From the NCBI GenBank assembly GCA_947451525.1, contig CANFZM010000007.1, forward strand, positions 1-64,000: 64,000 nucleotides of DNA, read 5' to 3'. Both the position numbers and the translations under genes were made by a program. The notes under the pieces are model-generated. The model saw only the letters and a list, made by a program, of their open reading frames with translations, searched no databases and was not told where the DNA came from. Origin of the DNA: Flavobacteriaceae bacterium (GTDB lineage: Bacteria; Bacteroidota; Bacteroidia; Flavobacteriales; Flavobacteriaceae). Of this stretch, positions 52,854 through 61,701 are shown one piece after another; within the stretch, counting starts at the first letter, position 1; the number at the start of each line of letters is the position of its first letter.

Positions 52854-54281
52854 TTATAAAGATAATTTTTTATGAATATCCTCTACGAATTTTTTGAATT
52901 GTTTGTCGGTAGAAACCAAGTTGTCTACGGTTTTACAAGCATGTAATACAGTTGCGTGGTCTCTGTCTCCAATTTGAGATCCAATGTTTGCTAATGATGC
53001 TTTGGTGAATTTTTTTGCAAAAAACATAGCCAACTGTCTTGCTTGAACCACATGGCGTTTTCTAGTTTTAGATTGCAAAGTATCCAAATCCAATTGAAAA
53101 TAATCGGAAACTACTTTTTGAATGTAGTCAATTGATATTTCACGTTTCACATTTTTAACAAATTTCTCTACAATGCTTTTAGCAAGTTCTAGAGTAACTT
53201 CTTTTTTATTGAAAGACGATTGCGCGATTAATGAGATAATAGCGCCCTCCAATTCTCGCACATTAGATTTAATGTTTTGAGCAACATATTCTACAATTTC
53301 GTTTGGCATTTCTACGCCGTCACGATATAATATGTTATTCAATATAGAAACTCTAGTTTCGTAATCCGGTTGGTGTAATTCTGCAGATAGTCCCCATTTG
53401 AAACGAGATAATAAACGTTGTTCAATGTCCTGCATGTCTACAGGGGCTTTGTCGGAAGTAAGAATTACTTGTTTTCCATTTTGGTGCAAATAGTTGAAGA
53501 TATGGAAAAACACATCTTGCGTACCAGTTTTACCAGAAAGAAATTGCACGTCGTCAATAATTAACACATCTATCAATTGATAGAAATGAATAAAGTCGTT
53601 ACGATTGTTTTTCTTAACCGAATCAATATATTGTTGTGTGAATACTTCGGCAGAAATATACAACACGGTTTTTTCAGGATATTTATCTTTAATTTCTACA
53701 CCTATAGCATGAGCTAAGTGTGTTTTTCCTAAACCAACACCACCAAAAATAAGCAGTGGGTTGAAAGAAGTTCCTCCAGGTTTGTTGGCCACAGCCATAC
53801 CGGCAGATCTAGCCAAACGGTTAGAGTCTCCTTCAAGGAAATTATCAAAACTGTAATTAGGATTTAATTGCGATTCAATTTTTAAATTTCTAATTCCAGG
53901 AATCACAAACGGATTTTTTAGTTCTGGATTTAAGTTTTTAAAAGGTGCATCAACTTCTTGTGATTTTATAGGGCTACGGTGAGCACTTGGCAATTGTTCA
54001 GTAAATGGTTGTTTATTACCATAAGTGTTCTCCATTTTAATTTTATAGAGTAACTTTGCGTTTTTTCCAAGTTCTTTTGTAAGAGCAACCTTAAGTAATT
54101 TAACATAATGTTCTTCTAGCCATTCGTAAAAGAATTTACTAGGTACCTGAATATATAGTGCGTTGTCAGACAACTCAACTGATTTGATTGGTTCAAACCA
54201 AGTTTTATAGGCTTGTTCTTGAATGTTGTCTTTAATAAAAAGTAGACAGTTCTCCCAAACTGATTGCGCAGTTTTGTTCAT
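52854..54281 (-). CDS. dnaA: Chromosomal replication initiator DnaA
   Basis: DnaA melts the replication origin and also regulates transcription. The 475-residue protein has the N-terminal DnaB-interaction domain (residues 1-80), a linker, the AAA+ domain with Walker A GGVGLGKT (180-187) and Walker B VLIIDDVQF, and the C-terminal DNA-binding domain with the signature IGDRDHATVLHACKT. The start is ATG at 54281. A perfect DnaA box overlaps its likely promoter at 54361-54375. In many flavobacteria dnaA lies beside the origin; only modest evidence for that is visible here. Confidence 0.97.
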   Translation of the reverse strand: MNKTAQSVWENCLLFIKDNIQEQAYKTWFEPIKSVELSDNALYIQVPSKFFYEWLEEHYVKLLKVALTKELGKNAKLLYKIKMENTYGNKQPFTEQLPSAHRSPIKSQEVDAPFKNLNPELKNPFVIPGIRNLKIESQLNPNYSFDNFLEGDSNRLARSAGMAVANKPGGTSFNPLLIFGGVGLGKTHLAHAIGVEIKDKYPEKTVLYISAEVFTQQYIDSVKKNNRNDFIHFYQLIDVLIIDDVQFLSGKTGTQDVFFHIFNYLHQNGKQVILTSDKAPVDMQDIEQRLLSRFKWGLSAELHQPDYETRVSILNNILYRDGVEMPNEIVEYVAQNIKSNVRELEGAIISLIAQSSFNKKEVTLELAKSIVEKFVKNVKREISIDYIQKVVSDYFQLDLDTLQSKTRKRHVVQARQLAMFFAKKFTKASLANIGSQIGDRDHATVLHACKTVDNLVSTDKQFKKFVEDIHKKLSL

Positions 54282-54353
54282 ATTCGTGTTAAAATTACTA
54301 ATTTAATTAATGGTTTTCCTACAGAAGATTAATAGTTTTACCCTCTGTTTTTT

Positions 54354-54375
54354 GGGATAACAAATATGTGGATAA
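54354..54375 (-). promoter_or_regulatory. DnaA box overlapping the dnaA promoter
   Basis: TGTGGATAA at 54367-54375 is a perfect DnaA box (TTATCCACA on the minus strand). It overlaps by two bases a minus-strand CATATTTG (54361-54368), one mismatch from TAnnTTTG, about 80 bases before the dnaA ATG. A second partial box, TTATCCC, lies at 54354-54360. This layout suggests autoregulation; the flanking A/T tracts (54385-54425) would also suit an origin. Confidence 0.6.
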
Positions 54376-54467
54376 AAATCGTTTAAAAAAAATTATAGAC
54401 TATGGTTTTTTAAAAAAAAATGTTGTATAGAGTATTTTAAAAATAGATTAAAAGCAAATAAATATAG

Positions 54468-54866
54468 ATGAACGAACATAAAGTAGAAGTTAGAGTAAGA
54501 TATGGTGAAACCGACCAAATGGGGGTAGTATACCATGGTAGTTATGTGCCTTATTTTGAAATAGGAAGAGTGGAATGGCTAAGAAACAAAGGGGTTTCCT
54601 ACAAATTCATGGAAGAAAGCGGTATTGCACTGCCAATAGTGTCTATGCATCTTAATTATAAGAAGCCAGCACGCTATGATGACCTGCTGACTGTGCAAAC
54701 AAAATTGAAAAAACATAGCGGAGTTAAGATAGAATTTGATTGTGAAATCCGCAATGAAAATCAAGAGTTATTAACAACTGCACATTTTATACTTGTTTTT
54801 ATCGATTTAAAATCCGGAAAACCTACTCAACCGCCGCAGTATATTTTGGATATAATTAAAGAATAA
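54468..54866 (+). CDS. Acyl-CoA thioesterase, YbgC/FadM type (4HBT fold)
   Basis: The 132-residue hot-dog-fold protein carries the 4HBT signature RYGETDQMGVVYHGSYVPYF with the catalytic Asp, followed by EIGRVEWLRNKG. It would hydrolyse acyl-CoA thioesters; YbgC is usually linked with the Tol-Pal system, but no tol gene is nearby here. It is divergent from dnaA and convergent with the IMPACT-family gene, one base away. Confidence 0.92.
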   Translation: MNEHKVEVRVRYGETDQMGVVYHGSYVPYFEIGRVEWLRNKGVSYKFMEESGIALPIVSMHLNYKKPARYDDLLTVQTKLKKHSGVKIEFDCEIRNENQELLTTAHFILVFIDLKSGKPTQPPQYILDIIKE

Positions 54867-54867
54867 A

Positions 54868-55473
54868 TTAGTTTAATAATTTAATCTTGATTTCATAAAA
54901 AGAATTAAAAATGTCGAATATTATTTCGGCATTTTTTTTTCGAGTTGCAATTTCTATTTCGCAACTTATTTCCATTTTCTGGGAGATAATGTCTAAGTTT
55001 TTTTCTTTAATTACTCGCATTACTTTGTTCATATTTTTGTAATCAAAGGAAATAGAATAATGTATATTAATCGTTTTTTCAACTATTTCTGACGCTTCTA
55101 AAGCCATTTGTGCCGAACTTCTATAGGCAGAAATTAATCCGCCAACGCCTAATTTTGTTCCTCCAAAATATCGAACTATAACTACAAGGACATTCGTAAC
55201 TCCAAAAGACTGAATTTGTCCGTAAATAGGAGTTCCAGCAGTGTTACTAGGCTCACCATCATCATTGGCTCTGAACTGGATTTTTTCGGTTCCAAGTTGA
55301 AAAGCATAGCAATAATGTACGGCCCCAAAATGTTGCCTCCGCAAAATTTCTAAATGACTTTTAACATCTTCTTCGGTATTTATAGGAAAAGCGTAGCCAA
55401 AAAACTTACTGTTTTTTTCTTTAAAAAGTATTTCTTCCGAGGCAGATGCTATGGTTTTGTAGGTGTCTTTCAA
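54868..55473 (-). CDS. YigZ/IMPACT-family protein
   Basis: The 201-residue protein has the UPF0029/IMPACT N-terminal domain: FLSK-like opening (KNSKFFGYAFPI), HYCYAFQLG, then NDDGEPSNTAGTPIYGQIQS and VVIVRYFGGTKLGVGGLI, followed by a short C-terminal domain (DUF1949-like). YigZ family members are thought to bind nucleic acid or act in translation control; the role in bacteria is unclear. Length is normal. It may share a minus-strand transcript with the HAD and ribD genes upstream. Confidence 0.9.
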   Translation of the reverse strand: MKDTYKTIASASEEILFKEKNSKFFGYAFPINTEEDVKSHLEILRRQHFGAVHYCYAFQLGTEKIQFRANDDGEPSNTAGTPIYGQIQSFGVTNVLVVIVRYFGGTKLGVGGLISAYRSSAQMALEASEIVEKTINIHYSISFDYKNMNKVMRVIKEKNLDIISQKMEISCEIEIATRKKNAEIIFDIFNSFYEIKIKLLN

Positions 55474-55501
55474 TTTTTTGAAGTGCGAAATAGAATTTTT
55501 T

Positions 55502-56110
55502 TTACAGCGCTAAATGTTTTTGATTGAATAAATCAATAACATCTTCTTTCCCAACTTGTAAATTCCATACTTGCATTCCTAATTTTTCTGCAGTATCCGT
55601 GTTTACTTTTTTGTCATCTACAAATAAAGTTTTTCTAGGATTTAAATCATGCTTGTTTAAAATAGAGGAAAAAATTGCTGAATCTGGTTTGCGCATTCCC
55701 ATTTCGTAAGAATAATATACTTTTTCAAAACACTGATAAAAGTCACTAAAAAAGGAAATTCCAACTTTGTGTTCAAATCTACTAATGTGAATTTCATCGG
55801 TATTGGTTAGCAAAAATAATTTGTATTTGTAAGAAAGTAATTGTAAAAATTCCAATCGATATAGAGGGAAATCGCCAATTATGGTATTCCAGGCTTCTTT
55901 AATTTCTTTTAAACTTGCATTGGGTAAATATTTTTGAAAAGACTCTAAAAAATTTTGTGCCGTGATTTCTCCTTTTTCAAATAAATCGTTTTGTTTTATC
56001 AAGTCTTCATTTGGATTAGGTAATCCAATTTTTTTAAAAGCTTCTACTTGAGCTTCTTTTTCTAAATTTATAAAAATATCTCCAAAATCAAAAATGATGG
56101 TTGTAATCAT
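55502..56110 (-). CDS. HAD-superfamily hydrolase (YihX-like)
   Basis: The 202-residue protein has HAD motif I as FDFGDIFINLE (Asp nucleophile, second acidic residue not in the usual DxD form, as in the YihX subgroup), motif II LLTNTDE, motif III Lys in MRKPDSAIF, and motif IV LFVDDKKVN. It would be a phosphatase for small sugar phosphates; the substrate is unknown. Its start lies inside the 3' end of ribD (23-base overlap), so the two are translationally coupled. Confidence 0.9.
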   Translation of the reverse strand: MITTIIFDFGDIFINLEKEAQVEAFKKIGLPNPNEDLIKQNDLFEKGEITAQNFLESFQKYLPNASLKEIKEAWNTIIGDFPLYRLEFLQLLSYKYKLFLLTNTDEIHISRFEHKVGISFFSDFYQCFEKVYYSYEMGMRKPDSAIFSSILNKHDLNPRKTLFVDDKKVNTDTAEKLGMQVWNLQVGKEDVIDLFNQKHLAL

Positions 56111-57110
56111 AATTTAAGAAAGTTATAAGTTCGTCTTCTAATAGTTGTTCCTTTTTTGTATTTATTGCTCTAATTTCAGGAGCACTTGTACCATTTTTAA
56201 AGGTTGTAATTCCTTTGAATACTCTTGCTTCATCCCATATATCTGCATCAATAAATGTTTGCAAGGTTTGTCTTCCTCCTTCAATAATAACCGATTGAAT
56301 TTCATTCTTAAATAAGAAATCCGCAATTTCAGAAGCAATAGCATTCTTGAAATTGATAGTATCTTTTGAAATTAAAAGAGTATTTGCTTGAGTATCAAAG
56401 ATAGGGCTTTCTTTTGGAATTCTATTCTTTTGATCTAAAACAATTCTAATTGGGTTATTTCCAGTCCAATCTCTAACAGTTAGTGTAGGATTGTCTTCTA
56501 GAACTGTATTGGTTCCAACCAAAATTGCCTGCTCTTCACTTCTCCATTTATGCACCAATTGACGCGAAAATTCGTTAGTGATCCAAACGGGTGCTTTCTT
56601 TTCTTTGGTAAGAGATGCAATAAATCCGTCTTGGCTTTCGGCCCATTTTAATATAATATAAGGACGCTTTTTTGTGTGAAATGTAAAAAAACGCTTGTTC
56701 AATTCGTTGCATTCGTCTTCTAAAATTCCAATAGTTACCTTTTTTCCGGCTTCCAATAGTTTTTTAATGCCATTGCCTGCCACTTTTGCAAAAGGATCCA
56801 TCGTGCCAATAACTACATTCGGAATATCATTTGCAATTATCAAATCGCAACACGGAGGGGTTTTTCCAAAATGGCTGCAAGGTTCTAAACTCACATATAT
56901 AGTTGCTTTAGAAAGAAGCGATTTGTCTTTAACCGAATGAATTGCATTTACTTCGGCATGGGGTTCGCCTGCTTTTTGGTGCCAGCCTTCGCCAATAATT
57001 TCGTTGTTATACACAATTACGCTTCCCACCAACGGATTAGGATAGGTAGTTCCTAAACCATTTTTGGCCAATTCAATGCAGCGATTTATATATTTTTCAT
57101 GTATCTTCAC
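56088..57110 (-). CDS. ribD: Bifunctional riboflavin biosynthesis deaminase/reductase
   Basis: RibD carries out two riboflavin steps: deamination of the pyrimidine ring, then reduction of the ribose. The 340-residue protein has the N-terminal zinc deaminase (GEPHAEVNAI; EPCSHFGKTPPC) and a C-terminal reductase domain from about residue 150 (RPYIILKWAESQDGFIA, GTNTVLEDNPTLTVRDW, IEGGRQTLQ). The start is GTG at 57110. It overlaps the HAD gene by 23 bases; RibD-HAD pairing is sensible, since a HAD phosphatase is needed between the RibD and RibH/RibE steps, though that link is inference. Confidence 0.96.
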   Translation of the reverse strand: MKIHEKYINRCIELAKNGLGTTYPNPLVGSVIVYNNEIIGEGWHQKAGEPHAEVNAIHSVKDKSLLSKATIYVSLEPCSHFGKTPPCCDLIIANDIPNVVIGTMDPFAKVAGNGIKKLLEAGKKVTIGILEDECNELNKRFFTFHTKKRPYIILKWAESQDGFIASLTKEKKAPVWITNEFSRQLVHKWRSEEQAILVGTNTVLEDNPTLTVRDWTGNNPIRIVLDQKNRIPKESPIFDTQANTLLISKDTINFKNAIASEIADFLFKNEIQSVIIEGGRQTLQTFIDADIWDEARVFKGITTFKNGTSAPEIRAINTKKEQLLEDELITFLNYDYNHHF

Positions 57111-57161
57111 ACCACAAAAATAAGTTTTTTTGAGTTTAGAAAGTTTAGAAGTTTCGTTTTT

Positions 57162-57650
57162 ATGATACTAAGAGAAATCCAAAAAGAAGATAACAAGCAA
57201 ATTGCACAGGTTATTCGGGAAGTTTTTATTACCGATGAGTATCCAAAAACTGGAACTGCCTTTGCAGATACCCAATTGGATTTTATGTATGAAGCCTACC
57301 AAAACCCCAAAGCAATTTATTTTGTTGTAGAAGAAAACGGAAAAATAATAGGTGGAGCAGGAGTGAACCAATTGGATAACTCTATTGATAACATTTGTGA
57401 ATTGCAAAAAATGTATTTCTTGCAAGAGGCACGTGGCCGAGGAATTGGTATGGAAATGATTCAGAAATGTTTAGCAAAAGCAACTGAATTTGGCTATGAA
57501 AAGTGCTATTTAGAAACTCTCCCAGTGATGATAAACGCTCAAAAGTTATATAAAAAAGTGGGATTTGAATATCTTAGCGAACCGCTAGGCGGAACAGGAC
57601 ATACTAGTTGCCCGGTGTGGATGATTAAAGAATTAAATTCCAAATTTTAA
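57162..57650 (+). CDS. GNAT-family N-acetyltransferase
   Basis: From ATG at 57162 the product is 162 residues (MILREIQKEDNKQIAQVIRE). The frame also opens upstream at 57099, overlapping the ribD start, but MILREI is the usual beginning of this family, so 57162 is chosen. The acetyl-CoA loop is LQKMYFLQEARGRGIGMEMI, followed by CYLETLPVMINAQKLYKKVGF. The substrate is unknown. It lies 6 bases before prmC and is probably co-transcribed. Confidence 0.88.
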   Translation: MILREIQKEDNKQIAQVIREVFITDEYPKTGTAFADTQLDFMYEAYQNPKAIYFVVEENGKIIGGAGVNQLDNSIDNICELQKMYFLQEARGRGIGMEMIQKCLAKATEFGYEKCYLETLPVMINAQKLYKKVGFEYLSEPLGGTGHTSCPVWMIKELNSKF

Positions 57651-57656
57651 ATTCCA

Positions 57657-58541
57657 ATGTTACTAAAAACCTACAAAACTACATTTCTACTAGAACTTTC
57701 TTCTTTATATGATGCGCAAGAAATTGAAAGTTTTTTTTACCTTATATTAGAATGTTTTCATAATAAGAAACGAATTGATTTGGCTTTGGATCCTAATATG
57801 GAAATGGATGCTATGCAATTACTTCGTTGGGAAAGTGTATTGTCCGAATTGAAAAAAGAAAAACCAATACAATATATATTAGGAGAAACCGAATTCTATG
57901 GCTTACCATTTTTAGTAAATGAAAACACTCTAATTCCAAGACCAGAAACAGAGGAATTAGTAGAATGGATTATAAAAAGTACGAATTACGAAATACAAAG
58001 TACGAAGTTACGAATTCTGGATATCGGAACGGGGAGTGGTTGTATAGCCATTTCATTGGCCAAAAATATTCTAAATGCAGAAGTTTCTGCTATTGATGTA
58101 TCCGAAAAAGCATTGGCTACAGCCAAAAAAAATGCAGAGATTAATAAAGTTGAGGTGAGTTTTATTAATATAGATATTTTAAAAATCAACGATTTGGTAG
58201 AACTTCCAACTTCCAATTTCCAACTTCCAACTCAATTCGACATTATAGTTTCCAATCCACCTTACGTTCGAAATCTAGAAAAAGCCGAAATCAAACCTAA
58301 TGTCTTGGAATACGAACCGCATTTAGCTTTATTTGTTGAAGATACCGATGCGTTACTTTTTTATAGAAAAATTGCCCAACTCGCGCAACAAAACCTTTCT
58401 GAAAACGGAAAACTATTTTTTGAGATCAATCAATATCTTGGTAAAGAAACGGTTCAATTATTAGAACAAATGAACTTTAAAAATATTGAATTAAAAAAGG
58501 ATATTTATGGAAACAACCGAATGATTAGTTGTCGTTTATGA
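57657..58541 (+). CDS. prmC: Release factor glutamine methyltransferase PrmC
   Basis: PrmC methylates the GGQ glutamine of release factors RF1 and RF2. The 294-residue protein has the N-terminal helical domain (KPIQYILGETEFYG, TLIPRPETEELVEW), SAM motif DIGTGSGCIAISLA (residues 122-135) and catalytic NPPY (200-203). It carries two odd low-complexity stretches: residues about 107-119, coded by a TACGAA-type repeat, and about 183-193, coded by a CTTCCAA-type repeat. Both fall on surface loops between core motifs, so activity is probably kept. It is tightly coupled to the preceding GNAT gene. Confidence 0.94.
   Translation: MLLKTYKTTFLLELSSLYDAQEIESFFYLILECFHNKKRIDLALDPNMEMDAMQLLRWESVLSELKKEKPIQYILGETEFYGLPFLVNENTLIPRPETEELVEWIIKSTNYEIQSTKLRILDIGTGSGCIAISLAKNILNAEVSAIDVSEKALATAKKNAEINKVEVSFINIDILKINDLVELPTSNFQLPTQFDIIVSNPPYVRNLEKAEIKPNVLEYEPHLALFVEDTDALLFYRKIAQLAQQNLSENGKLFFEINQYLGKETVQLLEQMNFKNIELKKDIYGNNRMISCRL
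57975..58017. repeat. TACGAA-type short repeat inside prmC
   Basis: Units AGTACGAATTACGAAATAC and AGTACGAAGTTACGAATTC lie in tandem within the coding frame just before the SAM-binding motif. The TACGAATTACGAA wording is typical of short dispersed intergenic repeats in Bacteroidota. Confidence 0.6.
58199..58235. repeat. CTTCCAA-type short repeat inside prmC
   Basis: AACTTCCAA, CTTCCAATTTCC and AACTTCCAACTC repeat in tandem just before the NPPY motif, in frame. Related ACTCCCAACTTC units sit before moxR at 38120. Confidence 0.6.
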
Positions 58542-58550
58542 ATAAATAAC

Positions 58551-59795
58551 CTATTCGTAACGCAAAGCCTCAATTGGGTCTAACTTAGATGCTTTAATAG
58601 CAGGGTATAAACCAGAAACAAGTGCTACAAGAAAACTTGTAATCACAGCAGCAAGGATAGCGCCCCACGGAATAACAAAACCAAATTCCATTACGGATGC
58701 CATAAGATATCCGACTAATATTCCGAAGATAATTCCTACAAATCCTCCAATTTGTCCTATAATTAAAGTCTCCATAAAAAACTGCCAAGCAATAGTTTTA
58801 CGTTTTGCCCCCAACGATTTTCGAACACCAATTTCTCGCGTTCTTTCGGTTACCGAAACAATCATGATGTTCATTAACGCTATAGAAGAACCTAGTATTG
58901 TAATAATTCCGATTATCCAAGCAGAAGCACTCAATACTCCCGTCATTTCGGCAATTCGGTTCACCAAATCATCACTTCTAGAAATACCAAAATTGCTTTC
59001 TTCCACCGGATTTAGTTTTCTTATTTTTCGCATGGTAACAGTTGCATTATCCACAGCCGCTTCAAATAATTCTTTTTTGTCCACCATAGTGCTAATGGTG
59101 TAATTAATACTTGGTGCCGAAAATAGGGAACGTGCCACTTGAATCGGAATCAAAACCCGTAAATCTTGATTGTTTCCAAAAGTAGAACCTTTTTCTTTTA
59201 ATACCCCAATAACTTTAAATTTTGCACCACGAATCGATATTGTTTTATCAATAGGATTAACGTCTTTAAGGAGTCCTTTGGTTACAAAATCACTTCCTAC
59301 AATACAAGAATAGGTGTTGTTGGAAATATCAAATCCATTAAAATTTCTTCCTTGCACCACATCAAAACCATTATTAGCAGTAAAATATTCATCCACCCCT
59401 AAAACAGAAATTTCGGGATCGGTTTTTTCGTTTTCAAATTTTACTTCGGCAGTTCTAGTGGCAGTAAAAGAAAGGGAAGTTCTTGTAAAAGGATAGTCGT
59501 ATTTATCTTTATAGGCTTTGGCTTCGGGATAAGAAATAATAGGATTCACTTTCTCAATTTCGCCACCACCTTGATTTCTCGTATTGAATTCGTATTGGTT
59601 GATGCTAAAAGTATTCGAACCCATAGAAGCAAACTTTGAATTTAGGGTATAATCAATTGCCGAAACCACCGTTAGAATCCCCACTAATGCGGTAATTCCT
59701 ATAGCAATAATCACAATTGTTAGAATCGTACGAAGCAGTTGGGCCCGAATAGAACCTAATGCAATCTTTATATTTTCTTTAAAAACTCCTTTCAT
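58551..59795 (-). CDS. MacB/FtsX-type ABC transporter permease
   Basis: The 414-residue membrane protein has an N-terminal transmembrane helix ([20 protein letters not shown]), a periplasmic MacB core domain (residues about 45-245) and three C-terminal helices of the FtsX domain (about 285-400), including [18 protein letters not shown] and the ending [13 protein letters not shown]. Such permeases work with an ABC ATPase in lipoprotein, peptide or drug export, or in signalling by mechanotransmission. No ATPase gene is adjacent. It is convergent with prmC, 9 bases away. Confidence 0.92.
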   Translation of the reverse strand: MKGVFKENIKIALGSIRAQLLRTILTIVIIAIGITALVGILTVVSAIDYTLNSKFASMGSNTFSINQYEFNTRNQGGGEIEKVNPIISYPEAKAYKDKYDYPFTRTSLSFTATRTAEVKFENEKTDPEISVLGVDEYFTANNGFDVVQGRNFNGFDISNNTYSCIVGSDFVTKGLLKDVNPIDKTISIRGAKFKVIGVLKEKGSTFGNNQDLRVLIPIQVARSLFSAPSINYTISTMVDKKELFEAAVDNATVTMRKIRKLNPVEESNFGISRSDDLVNRIAEMTGVLSASAWIIGIITILGSSIALMNIMIVSVTERTREIGVRKSLGAKRKTIAWQFFMETLIIGQIGGFVGIIFGILVGYLMASVMEFGFVIPWGAILAAVITSFLVALVSGLYPAIKASKLDPIEALRYE

Positions 59796-59885
59796 AATCT
59801 CAATTTGACACGAAATTACGTTTTTTGTTACAAGTTTGTCCCATAAGAATTATAAAATAGTTGAAAAAGTTGGATATTTGCAAAT

Positions 59886-59927
59886 TCAATTGATAATGAA
59901 CAGTTGATAATTGACAATTCATAATTA
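59886..59927. repeat. Short dispersed repeat before hisS (TTGATAATGAACAGTTGATA type)
   Basis: ATTGATAATGAACAG, TTGATAATTGACAATTC and ATAATTA form imperfect tandem units ending 8 bases before the hisS start. A GATATTTG just upstream (59873-59880), one mismatch from TAnnTTTG, may be the hisS promoter element, in which case the repeat would form the mRNA leader. Confidence 0.5.
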
Positions 59928-59934
59928 AAAAGCA

Positions 59935-61293
59935 ATGGCTACAAAACCAAGCATCCCAAAAGGCACACGCGATTTTTCACCAATTGAGGTTTCTAAACGC
60001 AACTATATTATTTCAATAATGCGCAATCATTTTGAAAAATACGGTTACCAACCCATAGAAACGCCAAGTTTTGAAAACTCCGATACCCTTATGGGAAAAT
60101 ACGGAGAAGAAGGCGATCGCTTGATTTTTAAAATATTGAATTCGGGAGATTATTTAGATAAAGTTTCTTCAGAAGAACTACAAACAATAAACTACAAACA
60201 ATTAACAGGTAAAATCTCCGAAAAAGCACTTCGTTACGACCTAACCGTACCGTTTGCAAGATACGTAGTACAACACCAAAACGAAATTGAATTTCCGTTC
60301 AAGCGCTACCAAATCCAACCCGTTTGGCGTGCCGACCGTCCGCAAAAAGGTAGGTTTAGAGAATTTTTTCAATGCGATGCCGATGTTGTAGGTTCTACGT
60401 CTTTATGGCAAGAAGTGGAGTTGGTGCAATTGTACGATGCTGTTTTTGCAGAATTAGGATTGAATGGCGTTACTATCAAAATTAACAACCGTAAAATTTT
60501 ATCTGGAATTGCTGAAGTTATTGGTGCTTCCGATAAATTAATTGATTTTACAGTTGCACTGGATAAACTAGACAAAATAGGGGAGGATGGCGTAAAAAAA
60601 GAAATGCTCGAAAAAGGAATTTCTGAAAAAGCATTGCTTAAAGTTCAGCCGTTATTCAACTTTACAGGAACGATACAAGAAAAAATCGAGAAACTTTCTA
60701 CCTTACTTTCGGCATCCGAAGAAGGAAAAAAAGGAATTGAAGAACTGCGATTTATTTGTGAAAACGTAACCAAACTTGGATTGCATAAAGCAATTTTAGA
60801 TTTGGATGTTACTTTGGCGCGTGGATTAAATTATTATACCGGAGCCATTTTTGAAGTTTCTGCACCCAAAGAAGTAGCCATGGGCTCAATTGGTGGTGGT
60901 GGAAGATACGATGATCTTACAGGAATTTTCGGATTAAAAAATATGAGTGGCGTAGGAATTTCGTTTGGTTTAGATCGTATTTATTTAGTTTTGGAAGAAC
61001 TGAATTTATTTCCTCATACAGTTACTACTTCTACTAAAGTGATGTTTTTAAACTTTGGTGATGCACAAGCATTTGGGGCTATGCAGGCTATTCAAAAATT
61101 GCGAAATCAAAATATTAAAGCCGAATTATATCCAGACGCTGCTAAAATGGACAAACAATTTAAGCATGCCGAAAAAAGAGGAATTCCATTTGTGGTTAAA
61201 GAAATAGCAGGGGATTTATTTACTTTAAAAGATATAGTTTCTGGAGCGCAAACTCAAGTTAACTTTACGGAATTATTGCAAAAGTTAGGTTAG
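59935..61293 (+). CDS. hisS: Histidyl-tRNA synthetase
   Basis: HisRS charges tRNA-His. The 452-residue class II enzyme begins with the motif [11 protein letters not shown], has motif 2 at [15 protein letters not shown], the histidine-specific loop [18 protein letters not shown], and motif 3 at [14 protein letters not shown]. The C-terminal anticodon-binding domain ([11 protein letters not shown] to the end) is complete. It is single, with its own terminator after the stop. Confidence 0.96.
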   Translation: MATKPSIPKGTRDFSPIEVSKRNYIISIMRNHFEKYGYQPIETPSFENSDTLMGKYGEEGDRLIFKILNSGDYLDKVSSEELQTINYKQLTGKISEKALRYDLTVPFARYVVQHQNEIEFPFKRYQIQPVWRADRPQKGRFREFFQCDADVVGSTSLWQEVELVQLYDAVFAELGLNGVTIKINNRKILSGIAEVIGASDKLIDFTVALDKLDKIGEDGVKKEMLEKGISEKALLKVQPLFNFTGTIQEKIEKLSTLLSASEEGKKGIEELRFICENVTKLGLHKAILDLDVTLARGLNYYTGAIFEVSAPKEVAMGSIGGGGRYDDLTGIFGLKNMSGVGISFGLDRIYLVLEELNLFPHTVTTSTKVMFLNFGDAQAFGAMQAIQKLRNQNIKAELYPDAAKMDKQFKHAEKRGIPFVVKEIAGDLFTLKDIVSGAQTQVNFTELLQKLG

Positions 61294-61338
61294 GTATTTG
61301 CTATCGTAATTACTTTATAAATTTAAATTTTTATTACC

Positions 61339-61378
61339 AAAAAACTTCTAATATTGATACTATTGGAAGTTTTTTTTG
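61339..61378 (+). terminator. Intrinsic terminator of hisS
   Basis: AAAAAACTTCTAATA pairs with TATTGGAAGTTTTTT (one G-T wobble, loop TTGATAC) and continues into a T-run, 45 bases after the stop. Confidence 0.85.
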
Positions 61379-61595
61379 TTTAATTAATTTCTCGTTTTTG
61401 TAACAAATTCTGTTTGTTTAATTCATTTTTTTCTTTAAATCCCTACAATAACTTCAAAAATAAAAATTTCTAATTAAAGTTTTTTTAACGGATTTTCAAA
61501 TTAGGAATTATATAAAAAAAGCAGATATTTTTTTCATTTTCTTTTTTTAAGCCTTAATTTCCTGGTTTCTGTACAATTTTACCCCTATTTTAGTA
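61379..61595. other. AT-rich intergenic region after the hisS terminator
   Basis: No gene or clear structure is seen in this stretch. With the flanking terminator (61339) and promoter (61596), the full gap between hisS and the next gene is about 400 bases. Confidence 0.3.
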
Positions 61596-61625
61596 TTGAT
61601 CAGTTGTAAATAGTTATTAGTTTTG
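61596..61625 (+). promoter_or_regulatory. Promoter of the giant secreted protein gene at 61702
   Basis: TTG at 61596-61598, a 19-base spacer and TAGTTTTG at 61618-61625 fit the TTG-N19-TAnnTTTG consensus exactly. The predicted leader is about 70 bases. Confidence 0.75.
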
Positions 61626-61701
61626 TCATTAGAAGAAAACTTTATAATTCAATTTCTATAGTTATTATTCTTTTTAAAATATATCAACTAAATAAACCTT
61701 T

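Noticed and set aside
57099..57161. Longer start for the GNAT gene, overlapping ribD
   Set aside because: The added 21 residues are not like the family; MILREIQKEDN from 57162 is a typical GNAT beginning.
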